DNA of 64,000 nucleotides from Tolypothrix sp. FACHB-123. Lineage in GTDB: Bacteria; Cyanobacteriota; Cyanobacteriia; Cyanobacteriales; Nostocaceae. This document shows, in pieces, positions 19,342 to 28,679 of this stretch; within the stretch, counting starts at the first letter, position 1, and each line of letters starts with the position of its first letter. The notes under the pieces are model-generated. The model was not told the DNA's origin. It made no database searches and worked only from the letters and a program-made list of their open reading frames with translations. A program made the translations under genes and the position numbers. Where the stretch lies: positions 1-64,000 of the forward strand of contig NZ_JACJRE010000009.1 of assembly GCF_014697075.1 (NCBI RefSeq), written 5' to 3'.

Positions 19342-20359
19342 CTACCTTAATACCTTGAGCATGGTCTAACAACGGGATCGCACCTGCCACTTGTAGCGCT
19401 AATGAAGCATTTAACGCCACAGCATCCTGTTGCGCTTGAGTGCCTTTACCTTGGAGTACCGCTTTCAAAATTTCCGCATTTTCCTGGACATCACCGCCTC
19501 TGAGTGTGCCTATTGTTGCTGGCGTTAAACCCACTTCTTCCGGATTTAGAGTAGTTAACTGCACTTCCCCATCCGATAACACGGCTAAATCGGTGACATC
19601 TCCTAATCCCGCTTCATCAAGTTTTTCCCGCCCGTGTACAACAATTGCCTTTTGCTTACCTAAGTTTTGTAAGGCATGGGCAACAGTTGCTAATAATTTA
19701 GGAGTAAATAACCCTACCACTTGCCCAGTGGGATTTAAAGGATTTACCAAAGGGCCGAGTAAATTAAACACAGTCCTTACCTTGAGAGTTCGACGCAAAG
19801 CCGCAACTGCTTTGAGTGCAGGGTGCCAACCAGGAGCAAAGAGGAAAGTGATCCCCACTTCTTTGACTGCTGCTTGAACTTTTTCGCTGGGAGCGCTGAG
19901 ATTCACACCCAAAGCTTCTAAAACATCCGCGCTTCCTGTGAGACTGGATGCTGAACGATTACCATGTTTCGCCACAGGTACACCATAGGCAGCAGCCACA
20001 AAAGCAACTGCTGTAGAAATATTAAAAGTTGACGAACCATCTCCACCAGTACCACAGGTATCGATGAGGGAATAAGGTGAAGAAATATCCCCAACTCCTT
20101 GAGTTCCTACATTCCCGTGTCCCAGAGATTGAGACTGTAGCACTTGTGCCATCCCAGTCAACTCATCAGCCGAAACCCCTTTAAAGTTCAGTGCTGTTAA
20201 AATTGCTCCCGATAATTCTGGGGGAACAGATTCACTCAGCCAACCTTGCATCAATTCTGCCGATTGATTGCGGGTTAAAGATTCACCATCAATTAATTGT
20301 TGCAGCAACAAATACCAGCTAGTTGAGATTTCTGGCGTAGAGATGGGGGAAGTTGTCAT
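19271..20359 (-). CDS. trpD: Anthranilate phosphoribosyltransferase
   Basis: 362 residues. Catalyses the second step of tryptophan synthesis, joining anthranilate to PRPP. Motifs seen: [17 protein letters not shown] (PRPP loop), [20 protein letters not shown] and [13 protein letters not shown]. The length is slightly above the 340-350 of most bacteria because of an extended N-terminus ([16 protein letters not shown]). It overlaps the aspartic protease gene tail to tail by 71 bases, so the last part, [12 protein letters not shown], is encoded opposite the protease C-terminus. No other trp gene is close. Confidence 0.95.
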   Translation of the reverse strand: MTTSPISTPEISTSWYLLLQQLIDGESLTRNQSAELMQGWLSESVPPELSGAILTALNFKGVSADELTGMAQVLQSQSLGHGNVGTQGVGDISSPYSLIDTCGTGGDGSSTFNISTAVAFVAAAYGVPVAKHGNRSASSLTGSADVLEALGVNLSAPSEKVQAAVKEVGITFLFAPGWHPALKAVAALRRTLKVRTVFNLLGPLVNPLNPTGQVVGLFTPKLLATVAHALQNLGKQKAIVVHGREKLDEAGLGDVTDLAVLSDGEVQLTTLNPEEVGLTPATIGTLRGGDVQENAEILKAVLQGKGTQAQQDAVALNASLALQVAGAIPLLDHAQGIKVAKEILNTGAPWVKLEELVRFLGN

Positions 20360-20519
20360 AGATAAGTTTTGTGTGTGCGCTAGGGTCTGGGAGTTATCCT
20401 ACCGGAAAATGGGAAACAGTTCGTAGTCAGGAATTTAGTCCTTATATATTTGAGGATGCTGATGATAAAATGTGCACCTGTTCCCTCAATTCAAATAAAA
20501 AAATTTCTCTCCCCTACCC

Positions 20520-20660
20520 GAAATAACGCTCGCAGGCTAGAAGCCTGGAGCTATAAGTACGAAGCCCACCTTCGTGGGCTTTGTAAGATTAGCCGCACCC
20601 TTCTAGGGTGACGGCGGGATTGTGGAATTGTCGAGGGTTGTAATTTGAGGACTTCAGTCC
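20520..20660. other. Cluster of four small hairpins between a methylase gene and trpD
   Basis: Within gap 20360-20663 four inverted repeats follow closely: CAGGCT-AGAA-GCCTGG, AAGCCCAC-CTTC-GTGGGCTT (20562-20569 with 20574-20581), CACCCTT-CTA-GGGTG, and GAGGACTTCAGTCCTC. The second, followed by TGTAAG, is terminator-like. Such hairpin arrays can be relics of IS200/IS605-type ends or extragenic palindromes; no transposase is present. Confidence 0.55.
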
Positions 20661-20663
20661 TCA

Positions 20664-21479
20664 CTAAGAGAAAATTTGATAGTTAGTAATAAATAACTCT
20701 TTTCCTTTGGCAGCATTATTTTGTTTATAGTTATTCATCCCATATTGTAATTCCCACTCAAATATATTTGCCCAATTAAAATTTTCTCGGATTTGTGGGG
20801 AATTGTCGTAGGTAATTAACCATTGGTGATGGCATTGTTTTAATAATTCAGCAAATTTCTGATGTTCAAAAGAGGTATGTAAGTTACCATCTTTGCCGTA
20901 GAGTTTAGATTTTGTGGCGATAAAATAAGGTGGATCTAAAAATAAAAATACTTGCTTTCCTGGTGCATGTAATAATTCACTATAATCTAAATTTGTTATT
21001 AAAATATCTTTTGATAAAATAGGTTCTAATTTTTCCAATCTGTCTATAGATGAATTGGTAAAGCGTTTATGAAAAGCTTCTTGGGAAAATCCACCAGATT
21101 CTACAGTTCCCGAAAATGTGATTCTGTTGAGTACGAAAAATCTTACGGCTCTTTCCAAATCAGATAATTTATTGATATCTACGCTAGTCAATTCTGCAAA
21201 TAATAATTTACCGTCTGTATATTCTTGTTTGATACGCCGAATTTCAGCGACTAGTTGAGATATATCAGATTGGGCAAATTTCCAAAATAGATATAACTCG
21301 CGGTTTAAATCATTAATCCAAATTTTCAGATGGGGGAATTTTTGTTTTAAATAGATAAATACAGAACCACCCCCTACAAAAGGTTCTCTAAATTCCGAGA
21401 AATTTTCTGGTAAGTATTCAATTATTTGCTTAATTGCTTTGGATTTACCGCCGGGATAACGGAGGGGGCTTTTGAGCAT
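20664..21479 (-). CDS. D12-class DNA adenine methylase, copy A
   Basis: 271 residues, Dam/DpnM/EcoRV-type N6-adenine methyltransferase. Seen in order: SPLRYPGGKSKAI (motif X and start of the fold), EPFVGGGSVFIYL (SAM-binding motif I), a target-recognition middle part, and LFLDPPYFIATKSKLYG (catalytic motif IV, DPPY). It is very similar to copy B at 22134-23021; most differences are conservative and the recognition region appears nearly the same, so both could methylate the same site. No endonuclease lies directly beside copy A. The C-terminus is 24 residues shorter than copy B. Confidence 0.92.
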   Translation of the reverse strand: MLKSPLRYPGGKSKAIKQIIEYLPENFSEFREPFVGGGSVFIYLKQKFPHLKIWINDLNRELYLFWKFAQSDISQLVAEIRRIKQEYTDGKLLFAELTSVDINKLSDLERAVRFFVLNRITFSGTVESGGFSQEAFHKRFTNSSIDRLEKLEPILSKDILITNLDYSELLHAPGKQVFLFLDPPYFIATKSKLYGKDGNLHTSFEHQKFAELLKQCHHQWLITYDNSPQIRENFNWANIFEWELQYGMNNYKQNNAAKGKELFITNYQIFS

Positions 21480-21634
21480 GATTTTCTGGCGATCGCAAAA
21501 ATCTTATTTTAAATATAAATATTCTCCTGGATGCGGTAAACAATAAAAGCTACTTATGCACACAGTCTATGGGTGAGTGCGAATTAGATTTATCTTTCTT
21601 TTGTCAAGAAAATGTTGCATTTCTACAAAAATCT

Positions 21635-21652
21635 GTTACATTACTTTACAGG
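21635..21652 (+). promoter_or_regulatory. HLR1 element (RpaB-binding site) upstream of hli
   Basis: GTTACATTACTTTACAGG matches the HLR1 consensus of two TTACA half-sites separated by four or five bases, (G/T)TTACA(A/T)(A/T)NN(G/T)TTACA, except that the last two bases are GG. It lies 42 bases before the hli ATG, i.e. over or near the expected promoter. HLR1 is bound by the response regulator RpaB and governs high-light genes. Confidence 0.75.
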
Positions 21653-21693
21653 CAGTCACAACTGTCACCACATAAAAGCTCGGAGTGTTATTT

Positions 21694-21873
21694 ATGGCAG
21701 GCTCGAAGAATCCTACACCTACAGTTTCTGAAGATCCTAACGCTTTACGCTGGGGCTTCACTCCTCAGAGCGAAAACTGGAACGGTCGTTTTGCAATGAT
21801 TGGTTTTATAGCGGCGATTCTAGTGGAAGTTTTTTCGGGCCAAGGAGTTTTACACTTCTGGGGTATCCTCTAG
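21694..21873 (+). CDS. hli: High-light-inducible protein (CAB/ELIP/HLIP family)
   Basis: 59 residues starting [20 protein letters not shown]. The chlorophyll-binding helix is [20 protein letters not shown], with the ExxNGRxAMxGF motif of the LHC superfamily (Glu, Asn and Arg as pigment and salt-bridge residues), and it ends in GVLHFWGIL. HLIPs protect photosystems under excess light and help photosystem II and chlorophyll assembly. CGGAG at 21681-21685 is the ribosome site. An HLR1 element precedes it and two terminator-like hairpins follow. It is the only plus-strand gene between 20.6 and 31.2 kb. Confidence 0.93.
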   Translation: MAGSKNPTPTVSEDPNALRWGFTPQSENWNGRFAMIGFIAAILVEVFSGQGVLHFWGIL

Positions 21874-22039
21874 ATTCAGCTTGGCTTGATGTTTTGGGAA
21901 GACTGCGATGTGTAGAGTCGTCTAGCTTCTCTTGACCTCAAAACTCATTCGGACTGCGATCGCAGTTGCAATACATTCAGATAAATATCATTCTTTCGAT
22001 AGTTGTAGAAAATGCAAGCTTATGCATTTTTTACTTGAA

Positions 22040-22078
22040 GGCAAAGCTGAACATTAAATGTTTAGCTTTGCCTTTCTT
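22040..22078 (+). terminator. Terminator after hli
   Basis: Stem GGCAAAGCT / AGCTTTGCC (22040-22048 with 22064-22072), with an inner AACATT/AATGTT pairing, then TTTCTTCT. A weaker hairpin AAATGCA / TGCATTT followed by TTT precedes it near 22010-22032. Confidence 0.75.
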
Positions 22079-22133
22079 CTATGTGGATATAGTGGGTAAT
22101 GCCATACCGTAAAATAAGAAAATATGAGCCATG

Positions 22134-23021
22134 TTAAATGGAAAAACCAAGATTCAATTGCAGAGAATCAGCCAAGTTATCATTTGTAAGTTTTTTCGGC
22201 AAATTTCGCTGAATTTCATAGTTATTAATGAATAACTCTTTTCCTTTAGAAGCTTTACTCTGTTTATAGTTATTCATTCCATATTGCAATTCCCAGGCTG
22301 AGATGTTAGCCCAATTAAAATTGTCTCGAATTTGTGGCGAATCATCGTAAGTTATTAGCCATCTGTGATGGCACTGTTTCAATAATTCTGCAAATTTTTG
22401 ATGTTCAAAAGAAGTATGTAAGTTACCCTTTTTTCCATATAACTTTGATTGATTAGCACTCAAATATGGAGGGTCTAGGAATAAAAATACATCATCCTCA
22501 GATGTTGAATATAATAATTCGCTATAATCTAAGTTAGTGATAAGAATATCTTTTGATAAGATATTTCCTAATCTCTCTAGACGATCTATGGATGAGTTAG
22601 TAAAGCGTTTATGAAAAGCTTCCTGAGAAAAACCACCGGATTCTACAGTTCCAGAAAAAGTAATTCTGTTGAGTACAAAAAATCGGACTGCTCTTTCTAA
22701 ATCAGATAAATTATTTACATCTATGCTGGTTAATTCTGTAAATAACAATTTGCCATCTAAAAATTGATTTTTAATTTTGCGAATTTCAGTGACAAGTTGA
22801 GATACATCAGACTGAGCCAACTTCCAAAATAGGAATAACTCACGATTTAAATCATTAATCCAAATTTTCAAATGAGGAAATTTTTGCTTTAAATATATAA
22901 ATACAGAACCACCACCTACAAAAGGTTCTCTAAATTCAGAAAAATTTTCTGGTAAGTATTCTACTATTTGATTTATTGCTTTTGACTTACCGCCTGGATA
23001 ACGGAGTGGGCTTTTGAGCAT
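22134..23021 (-). CDS. D12-class DNA adenine methylase, copy B
   Basis: 295 residues. Same family and motifs as copy A: SPLRYPGGKSKAI, EPFVGGGSVFIYL, FLFLDPPYLSANQSK. By eye well over four fifths of positions agree with copy A. It has an additional C-terminal tail of about 24 residues (QRNLPKKLTNDNLADSLQL). It lies 68 bases downstream of the 381-residue gene at 23090-24235 on the same strand, a spacing typical of a type II restriction-modification pair. Copy A could be its duplicate. Confidence 0.92.
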   Translation of the reverse strand: MLKSPLRYPGGKSKAINQIVEYLPENFSEFREPFVGGGSVFIYLKQKFPHLKIWINDLNRELFLFWKLAQSDVSQLVTEIRKIKNQFLDGKLLFTELTSIDVNNLSDLERAVRFFVLNRITFSGTVESGGFSQEAFHKRFTNSSIDRLERLGNILSKDILITNLDYSELLYSTSEDDVFLFLDPPYLSANQSKLYGKKGNLHTSFEHQKFAELLKQCHHRWLITYDDSPQIRDNFNWANISAWELQYGMNNYKQSKASKGKELFINNYEIQRNLPKKLTNDNLADSLQLNLGFSI

Positions 23022-23089
23022 AATACAGCGAAACTCCTAAAATCTTATCTAGTACATCTCAAAATAATCATCTTCATTCGCATGATTAT

Positions 23090-24235
23090 TTAGATTAAAG
23101 AATTGCTTGCTATTTCAATTTTTAGCTTTAAATTATGATTTTCTTCAGCTTCTAATGCTAAATTTTGGATAATTAATTTTTGCTTTTTGTTTAAAAAAGC
23201 ATTATTAGCTTTTAAAAAATACTCTAGATCTTCTATTGATGCATCTGGAAAAACTATAGAACCTACAATGTTTTTACCAGTGAGCTTTAATTTTGTCATA
23301 AAGGAAACTGGTTGATCGTTCAATATCAAAGAATCTAAATTAGAAAATAAAATTAATTTAAATAAGCCATCTTGAATATCAGGAATCTTTGGCAAGGATT
23401 CTGTAGAAGTATTTTTTGACTCTTGTATTACATACATACCTTGATCAAATAATATTTCATCAGGGGTCAAATGATAAATTCCACCTAAATAATTTTCAAT
23501 ACTAAAGGTTGCCTTTAAGCCATCTACTAAATATTCTAGCTTATGAGAGGTGAGAGCTTCTCTCTTGCTTGCACTTAAAGAACCTTTGAGCGAAATATTC
23601 TTAAATTCATCAAACTCCTCTGTGATTTTTTGTAAATATTTATCCATGCCTGTCCGTGCATGAATGATTACACCAGTTTTCTGCGAAATATCATCATAAG
23701 AATCAATAGCCTTTCCCAAAATTTCAACAAACCTATCTTCAAATATCTTTTTATTCCAATGAAGTGCGCTTTGATGATAGGATAATATTTCATTAATTTG
23801 AGATTTAACTAATTCATTATCAAATTTTTGATTAGTAAGTTTGTGTTTATGTGACTGTCCATTTTTGCTACTTTTTTCGGCAGATTTATAATAAGCAAGA
23901 ACAATATAAATATTCAATAAGTTCATCCAGGAAATTGTAGAGTATTGAATTTTATCTCTATCACCATCTTTTCCTTCATCTTTAATTACGGGAATAATAG
24001 TAATAACTTTCGACGAATTATAAGTATTATAAATACGAGCGAAGGGATAACTTCTAGTTCTCTTAGGTGATACCCATTGTGAATAAGCAATTTCTGTTAT
24101 TGGAGACTTAATTATTCCATAACTATTCGCTTTGTTAACATCGAAGCTTTCTAAATCAATCTCTTTCAGTTTTTCAGCCAAACAAGTTTTATAAGTTACT
24201 CCCTTAATAAAGCCTGTAAAGTGTAGAACTTCCAT
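23090..24235 (-). CDS. Candidate type II restriction endonuclease beside the D12 methylase
   Basis: 381 residues, not matched to a named family from memory. It is soluble, Lys-rich and of lower GC than the flanks, which suggests transfer. A possible PD-(D/E)xK core is in the C-terminal half: LTPDEILFDQGMYVIQESKN near residues 258-277 has an acidic residue followed by E-x-K. Another region, GVIIHARTGMDKYLQKITEE, might help bind DNA. The assignment rests mainly on position: it is the first gene of a pair with D12 methylase copy B. It could instead be another methylase-linked protein. An internal DGLKATFSIENYLGGIYHL segment gives no further clue. Confidence 0.45.
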   Translation of the reverse strand: MEVLHFTGFIKGVTYKTCLAEKLKEIDLESFDVNKANSYGIIKSPITEIAYSQWVSPKRTRSYPFARIYNTYNSSKVITIIPVIKDEGKDGDRDKIQYSTISWMNLLNIYIVLAYYKSAEKSSKNGQSHKHKLTNQKFDNELVKSQINEILSYHQSALHWNKKIFEDRFVEILGKAIDSYDDISQKTGVIIHARTGMDKYLQKITEEFDEFKNISLKGSLSASKREALTSHKLEYLVDGLKATFSIENYLGGIYHLTPDEILFDQGMYVIQESKNTSTESLPKIPDIQDGLFKLILFSNLDSLILNDQPVSFMTKLKLTGKNIVGSIVFPDASIEDLEYFLKANNAFLNKKQKLIIQNLALEAEENHNLKLKIEIASNSLI

Positions 24236-24370
24236 CTATTCTTCAAAGTAAGGTTTGCAATTCACTAAATTTAGCTCAGTATTTTGTTATAAGAGCATAA
24301 ACATCAAAGTATGTACTTTATTCTTTCGTGAGTCAATAGCCACTAAGCAAGTACAAAAATTTCCTCATAT

Positions 24371-25456
24371 TTATCTTGATGGGCGAAATATTACCCGCCC
24401 TGGTAATTCTTCTTGATTAATTCGCCCATAGACTCGCAGACAAGCCAACACTTCCCCAGGATTACCTCCACAATCAAGTTGCAAGTCGTCTTTGGTTAGG
24501 GCACAGATATCGGCGTAAAGTCCTGATAATTGGCGAATGCGGACATCATTACCTGCATTATTTGCGTTATCGACAAATTTTTTCAGCATTCGCCGTGATT
24601 CTTGTTGTAGTTTACCCCACCAGGAATAGCGATCGCTTGGTGGAATAAATACTAAGGAGTGGATGGCTTCATCTATGTCAATCCAAGCACGTAGAGTTAA
24701 TAATGCGTCAGTGTTTTCCACGGCTTTTTGGGTGCGTTGAAAGCGTTCTGTTAAGGCTTCAATATATTGATTTTGCTGTTCTGGTTTGGCGTGTAAGGAA
24801 ACGATATCGAAGCTGAAAACGCTTTTTAAGGCATGATGTAAGTCTGGTTCTATTTCAATAAAATTAATACAAAAAAATAAGTAACCTGCGAGTAAGTTTA
24901 TATCTTTTGAATCGGTATTTTGTTTGGTTTGGGTATAAGATAACGCTTTTTGAGATAAAGATAAACCTTTGGTTTGAATTGTACCGCTAAGTCCGGGGTA
25001 AATAATTTCGTCGCGGATGAAGGGTAAAGGGTAGAGGTTGGCGGTGTCTTCTACTGCACCAATTTCTTGGGCTAAAGTTAAGGCGCGTTGACGCCAAGTT
25101 GCTGCTAATTCTTCGGGTATTCGTAGGAGTTTACGTTGTATTTCGTTCCATAATTCTGCGTCTGTTTGGCTTTGCAGGGGGTTATTTCCTAGATATAATT
25201 TGAGGTCTTTATCGGTGTCGAATTCTTGTTTGAGTTGGCTGAGTTTTAATTCATTATTGGGGGTGGGTTGGGAAGATTTGGGTTGTAATAAGTTATGGAT
25301 TTCTTGCAGTATTTCGTCGCATAATTTAGCGCCGGGATCTAGGGGGTGTTCTGTTTGGGCTTGCTGTAATGTGGCGGCGATTCCGTGGAGGCTATAGCGT
25401 AATATTTGGGCTAGTTGGGAGTTTTCTGTTTGTAAGAGTTGGCGTAGGTTTTCCAT
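24371..25456 (-). CDS. Uncharacterised helical protein, third gene of the Hsp70/dynamin-like cassette
   Basis: 361 residues, mostly helix-forming, without signal or membrane segments. The start is MENLRQLLQTENSQLAQILR. There is a hydrophobic patch INLLAGYLFFCINFIEIEPD near the middle and a stretch VFIPPSDRYSWWGKLQQESR. No catalytic motif is recognised. It is the last gene of a run of three on the minus strand after the dynamin-like and Hsp70-like genes. The 160-bp gap to the latter is filled by repeats with a strong hairpin. By position it may be an adaptor or regulator for the two NTPases; this is inference only. Confidence 0.7.
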   Translation of the reverse strand: MENLRQLLQTENSQLAQILRYSLHGIAATLQQAQTEHPLDPGAKLCDEILQEIHNLLQPKSSQPTPNNELKLSQLKQEFDTDKDLKLYLGNNPLQSQTDAELWNEIQRKLLRIPEELAATWRQRALTLAQEIGAVEDTANLYPLPFIRDEIIYPGLSGTIQTKGLSLSQKALSYTQTKQNTDSKDINLLAGYLFFCINFIEIEPDLHHALKSVFSFDIVSLHAKPEQQNQYIEALTERFQRTQKAVENTDALLTLRAWIDIDEAIHSLVFIPPSDRYSWWGKLQQESRRMLKKFVDNANNAGNDVRIRQLSGLYADICALTKDDLQLDCGGNPGEVLACLRVYGRINQEELPGRVIFRPSR

Positions 25457-25489
25457 GAATGTCGCCTCCAGGTTATTTATTTTTAATTA

Positions 25490-25610
25490 ACCGCCAAGAC
25501 GCCAAGACGCCAAGGAAGAGAGAAGAGAGATGAAACCGCAGAGACGCAGAGGACACAGAGAAGAGGTTTTGAGAGGTTTTCTCTCTGCGTCTCTGCGCCT
25601 CTGCGTGAGG
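25490..25610. repeat. Gap repeats with a 15-bp perfect inverted repeat
   Basis: Three units of CGCCAAGA are followed by CGCAGAGACGCAGAG and, after 30 bases, its exact reverse complement CTCTGCGTCTCTGCG (25538-25552 with 25583-25597). A similar mixture of CGCAAAG and CTCTGCG units fills the next gap in the cassette (28585-28680). In the transcript it would form a stable hairpin between the genes. Confidence 0.85.
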
Positions 25611-25616
25611 TAATTC

Positions 25617-28574
25617 CTAATGAATTCCGCAGAAGGGATCGCGTTCTTTATCTACTTCGTTGGGTTGTAGTTCTAATTCGGCGCGATAAACACATCCTGG
25701 TTGTTTGAGGCTTTCTTGGATGTTTGATGTCCAGTAAGGTACTTCCCCGGCGTGCATTCTTAAAATACCTTTGTTGTCGAGGGTGACGCGATATTGGCAA
25801 GGGTAATCTGTGGTGATATCGGGTTTAATTAATGCGCCAATACGTATCCATTTTTTTGTGTTGGTTTCTGCGTCTGTTTGCACTACATAAAAGGTATGTT
25901 CTCCGTTTTTAGGGAAGGGTGGTAAGGGATTACTAATTAATCCTTTTCCTGGTTCGGGTGAACCATCGCGGATGTAATGAAATTCTTGCAGGGATTTACT
26001 AATATCTTTGTCGGCTTCAAAGACTAAATGATAAGCATCTGGTTGATCTACTGTGGCTGATTCGATGACGTTGATGGCTATATCGCCATCGTTTAAGTCT
26101 TTGTTGGGACGTTCAACGGCTATATTCCATTTCAATTTACTATCAGCAAATAATGTAAATGTTTCTGATGCGGCGGAGATGACTGAGGTGACATCAATAC
26201 CGGGAACATCTATTAAGTAATGGGGGTTTCCTTGGCATAGTAAAACGCTAAATTGCAGGGTTTGATCGATTTCAAATTGAACTTTGATTTTTTTGAGAAA
26301 GTCGGGTTCTAAAAATCCTAGTTTCTCCATTAAGGTTTTACCGTCGAAGCTACCCCAAAGTCTTAAATCGCCGTCTTCGTAGTCTTGGCGATAAATGATG
26401 TTTGTTAATTGTATCCCTTGCCATTCTGTGCGGACTTTGGCGACGTTTTCATCTGCTGCTAGTTGATAAAGTTCTTGTCCGGCTTTAAATATTGTTAGGA
26501 GTTCGTTGCTTTGGGTTTTGCGTTTGAAGTTGCAAGGTAAGTAATAAAATAGGTTTTTGACATCAATTTCTAGTTGATTTGCACCTTTACGGAGCAATCC
26601 TTTTGACTCTTCGGGGTCGAATCTTAATCTACGTAGTTTCTCGGCGTAGCAAGCACCGGCTGAGGTGGCTAGTTTGGTAAATTCTAATACAAAGGTGATG
26701 CGTTCGGGGTTCCAGACGAAGTAGGGAGATTTGCTAAATTCTTGGTAGATGGAGCGCTGTACGAGGTCGAGGCTGCAAGTTTTACCGGATAAAATTAGCC
26801 AGTCTACTTTGTGGGTATTCCAGGGGTCTATGGTGCTATCCTGGGGACGGAGGCGGCTATCCATGAGTCCTTGGGCGATTCCAATTGCTTCTTTGATGGC
26901 TGATGATGCGGCGCGATCGAATTGTTGGCTATCGATGGTGACGCAGATACTACTGGGGTCTTTTACTTGGTATCTAATAGCACTTTGATTGAGTAATTCG
27001 GAAATCTGCTGTTCGGAGAGGGTAAAGGTGATGGGTGAAGCGTCTGCTGGCTTTTGTCCGAGTTTGATTTTGGCAGCTTCGGCATGATCCCACAATGTAT
27101 AAAATGTTTGTAGGCGTTGGGGTGCTTGTTGCCAGCGAGTAGGTAAGACTTTTTCGGCTGTATCTAAAGCGTCTTTATAAGCGGCGTCGCCTTCGGGGTT
27201 TTCTTTATCTAAACATTTTAAAATACTACCGCTTTTGAATTGTCCGTTTTCGAGAAAGCGTTCGTTTAATTCGGAGTTGATTAAGTCTTCTAGCTTGTCG
27301 CTTTCTAAATTTCCGGTGGAAACTGCTGTTAATAAAAAATCGGCGATCGCTATTTTTAACAGCCTGAATATTCTCAGGGTAATTAATTCGCCGCCAAGCT
27401 GTAAATGTCCCGATGAACCTAATAGTTTGGGGGTGAGTTTATAGTAACGTCCGCCTAAACCTCTGTCTTCATTATCGGCAAAGAATGGGGTTTTATCTTC
27501 TAAAGTAAGTTCAATTAAAGCTAAGTCTGTAGTTCCGCCACCAATATCTAAAACTAAAACATTTTGTGACCATTTATTCCCTACTTGACGACAGCGAGTT
27601 TTAAAAGATTCAATCCCAATATTCAGATTCCCGCCAAATTCTCGCCAGAGGAAAAATATCGCTACAGAAACGGCTTCATCATAAGCGGTTTGGACATCAT
27701 CAATTCCTAGTTTTTCAACTAATTCTTTAACTTCTTTCCGCACTACAGGCGGCGCAACGGTGGGATAGGTAACAACGGCGGAGAGAAAATCACCTTCAGA
27801 AAATCTGCGTCTGGCGCGTTTGCGATAGTCTTCGGTTAATTCAATTAAATGTCCCCAAGCTGCTTGTACTAATTGGTTTACATTAATTGTTTCTTCCGCC
27901 TCATCTAAGATAACGGGAAAGGAACGATCCTGTCCAAAATAGCGTTTGGGGGAGTGATGAAAGCGGCTGATAATTTCCTTTAAAGCGCTGCTGGTTCCTT
28001 GGGCGATCGCTTTTTTTCTATTATCGCTGGCTTCCCTGCCCATTTTCAGTTTTAAAGCGGCTAATTTAGCGATTTCTAACTCGCTTTTAATTTCGGTGCT
28101 GCGCCTATCGATATCTAAAACAACGGGGATGAGATTTTGCGATTCGAGGGTGGGAACGCGGAAGACTTCATGATATATCTGATAAAGCTTTTTACTGACA
28201 GCACGCCGAAAGCGATCGCTTGTTCCTAAGCATAGTTCAATTTGGCGCAGTGCTTCTAAAAATCGTTCCCGGTTATCGCTGGCAAACACTTCGCTTAAGC
28301 GGCTGGGTTCTATTTCTAGGTTTTTACTGATGTCAGCAATAAACTTTTCCCAGTCGCTAGCGCTGACATCTGGTAAAGCATCTGTAGCGGGGGAACTTAA
28401 CCATTGTGCCATGCGATCGCGCAATCGCATTTCTTGTTCTTTGGGTAATACTTCGGCAATTGGTACTTCAATGGGATCGAAAAGTGTCACCGTAGAATTG
28501 GATGTGCCAAAGTCTAAAGCAAACCATCCGGGGAATCTTTTTTGTTGTTGGTTATTGGTTTGGGAGGAGTTCAT
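25617..28574 (-). CDS. Large Hsp70/actin-fold ATPase-like protein
   Basis: 985 residues. An actin/Hsp70 ATPase fold is evident from three motifs in the correct order: phosphate-1 loop GWFALDFGTSNSTVTLF at about residues 16-32, phosphate-2 loop VLVLDIGGGTTDLALIEL near 340, and an adenosine-type motif DWLILSGKTCS near 592. Inserts between them, including a helical stretch around 60-200, are much longer than in DnaK. The C-terminal 280 residues are predicted beta-rich, with no DnaK substrate-binding signature. It recalls SrfB-type proteins by size and fold, but I cannot confirm kinship. It is flanked by a dynamin-like gene upstream and a helical-protein gene downstream, suggesting a functional complex. 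Confidence 0.8.
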   Translation of the reverse strand: MNSSQTNNQQQKRFPGWFALDFGTSNSTVTLFDPIEVPIAEVLPKEQEMRLRDRMAQWLSSPATDALPDVSASDWEKFIADISKNLEIEPSRLSEVFASDNRERFLEALRQIELCLGTSDRFRRAVSKKLYQIYHEVFRVPTLESQNLIPVVLDIDRRSTEIKSELEIAKLAALKLKMGREASDNRKKAIAQGTSSALKEIISRFHHSPKRYFGQDRSFPVILDEAEETINVNQLVQAAWGHLIELTEDYRKRARRRFSEGDFLSAVVTYPTVAPPVVRKEVKELVEKLGIDDVQTAYDEAVSVAIFFLWREFGGNLNIGIESFKTRCRQVGNKWSQNVLVLDIGGGTTDLALIELTLEDKTPFFADNEDRGLGGRYYKLTPKLLGSSGHLQLGGELITLRIFRLLKIAIADFLLTAVSTGNLESDKLEDLINSELNERFLENGQFKSGSILKCLDKENPEGDAAYKDALDTAEKVLPTRWQQAPQRLQTFYTLWDHAEAAKIKLGQKPADASPITFTLSEQQISELLNQSAIRYQVKDPSSICVTIDSQQFDRAASSAIKEAIGIAQGLMDSRLRPQDSTIDPWNTHKVDWLILSGKTCSLDLVQRSIYQEFSKSPYFVWNPERITFVLEFTKLATSAGACYAEKLRRLRFDPEESKGLLRKGANQLEIDVKNLFYYLPCNFKRKTQSNELLTIFKAGQELYQLAADENVAKVRTEWQGIQLTNIIYRQDYEDGDLRLWGSFDGKTLMEKLGFLEPDFLKKIKVQFEIDQTLQFSVLLCQGNPHYLIDVPGIDVTSVISAASETFTLFADSKLKWNIAVERPNKDLNDGDIAINVIESATVDQPDAYHLVFEADKDISKSLQEFHYIRDGSPEPGKGLISNPLPPFPKNGEHTFYVVQTDAETNTKKWIRIGALIKPDITTDYPCQYRVTLDNKGILRMHAGEVPYWTSNIQESLKQPGCVYRAELELQPNEVDKERDPFCGIH

Positions 28575-28679
28575 GGTGTTGAAGGGTTAATTTTTTTTAA
28601 CGCAAAGGGGCGCAAAGGTTGGCGCGGAGGTTCGCAAAGTTTTTTCTCTGTGTTCTCTGCGTCTCTGCGGTTCATTTTC

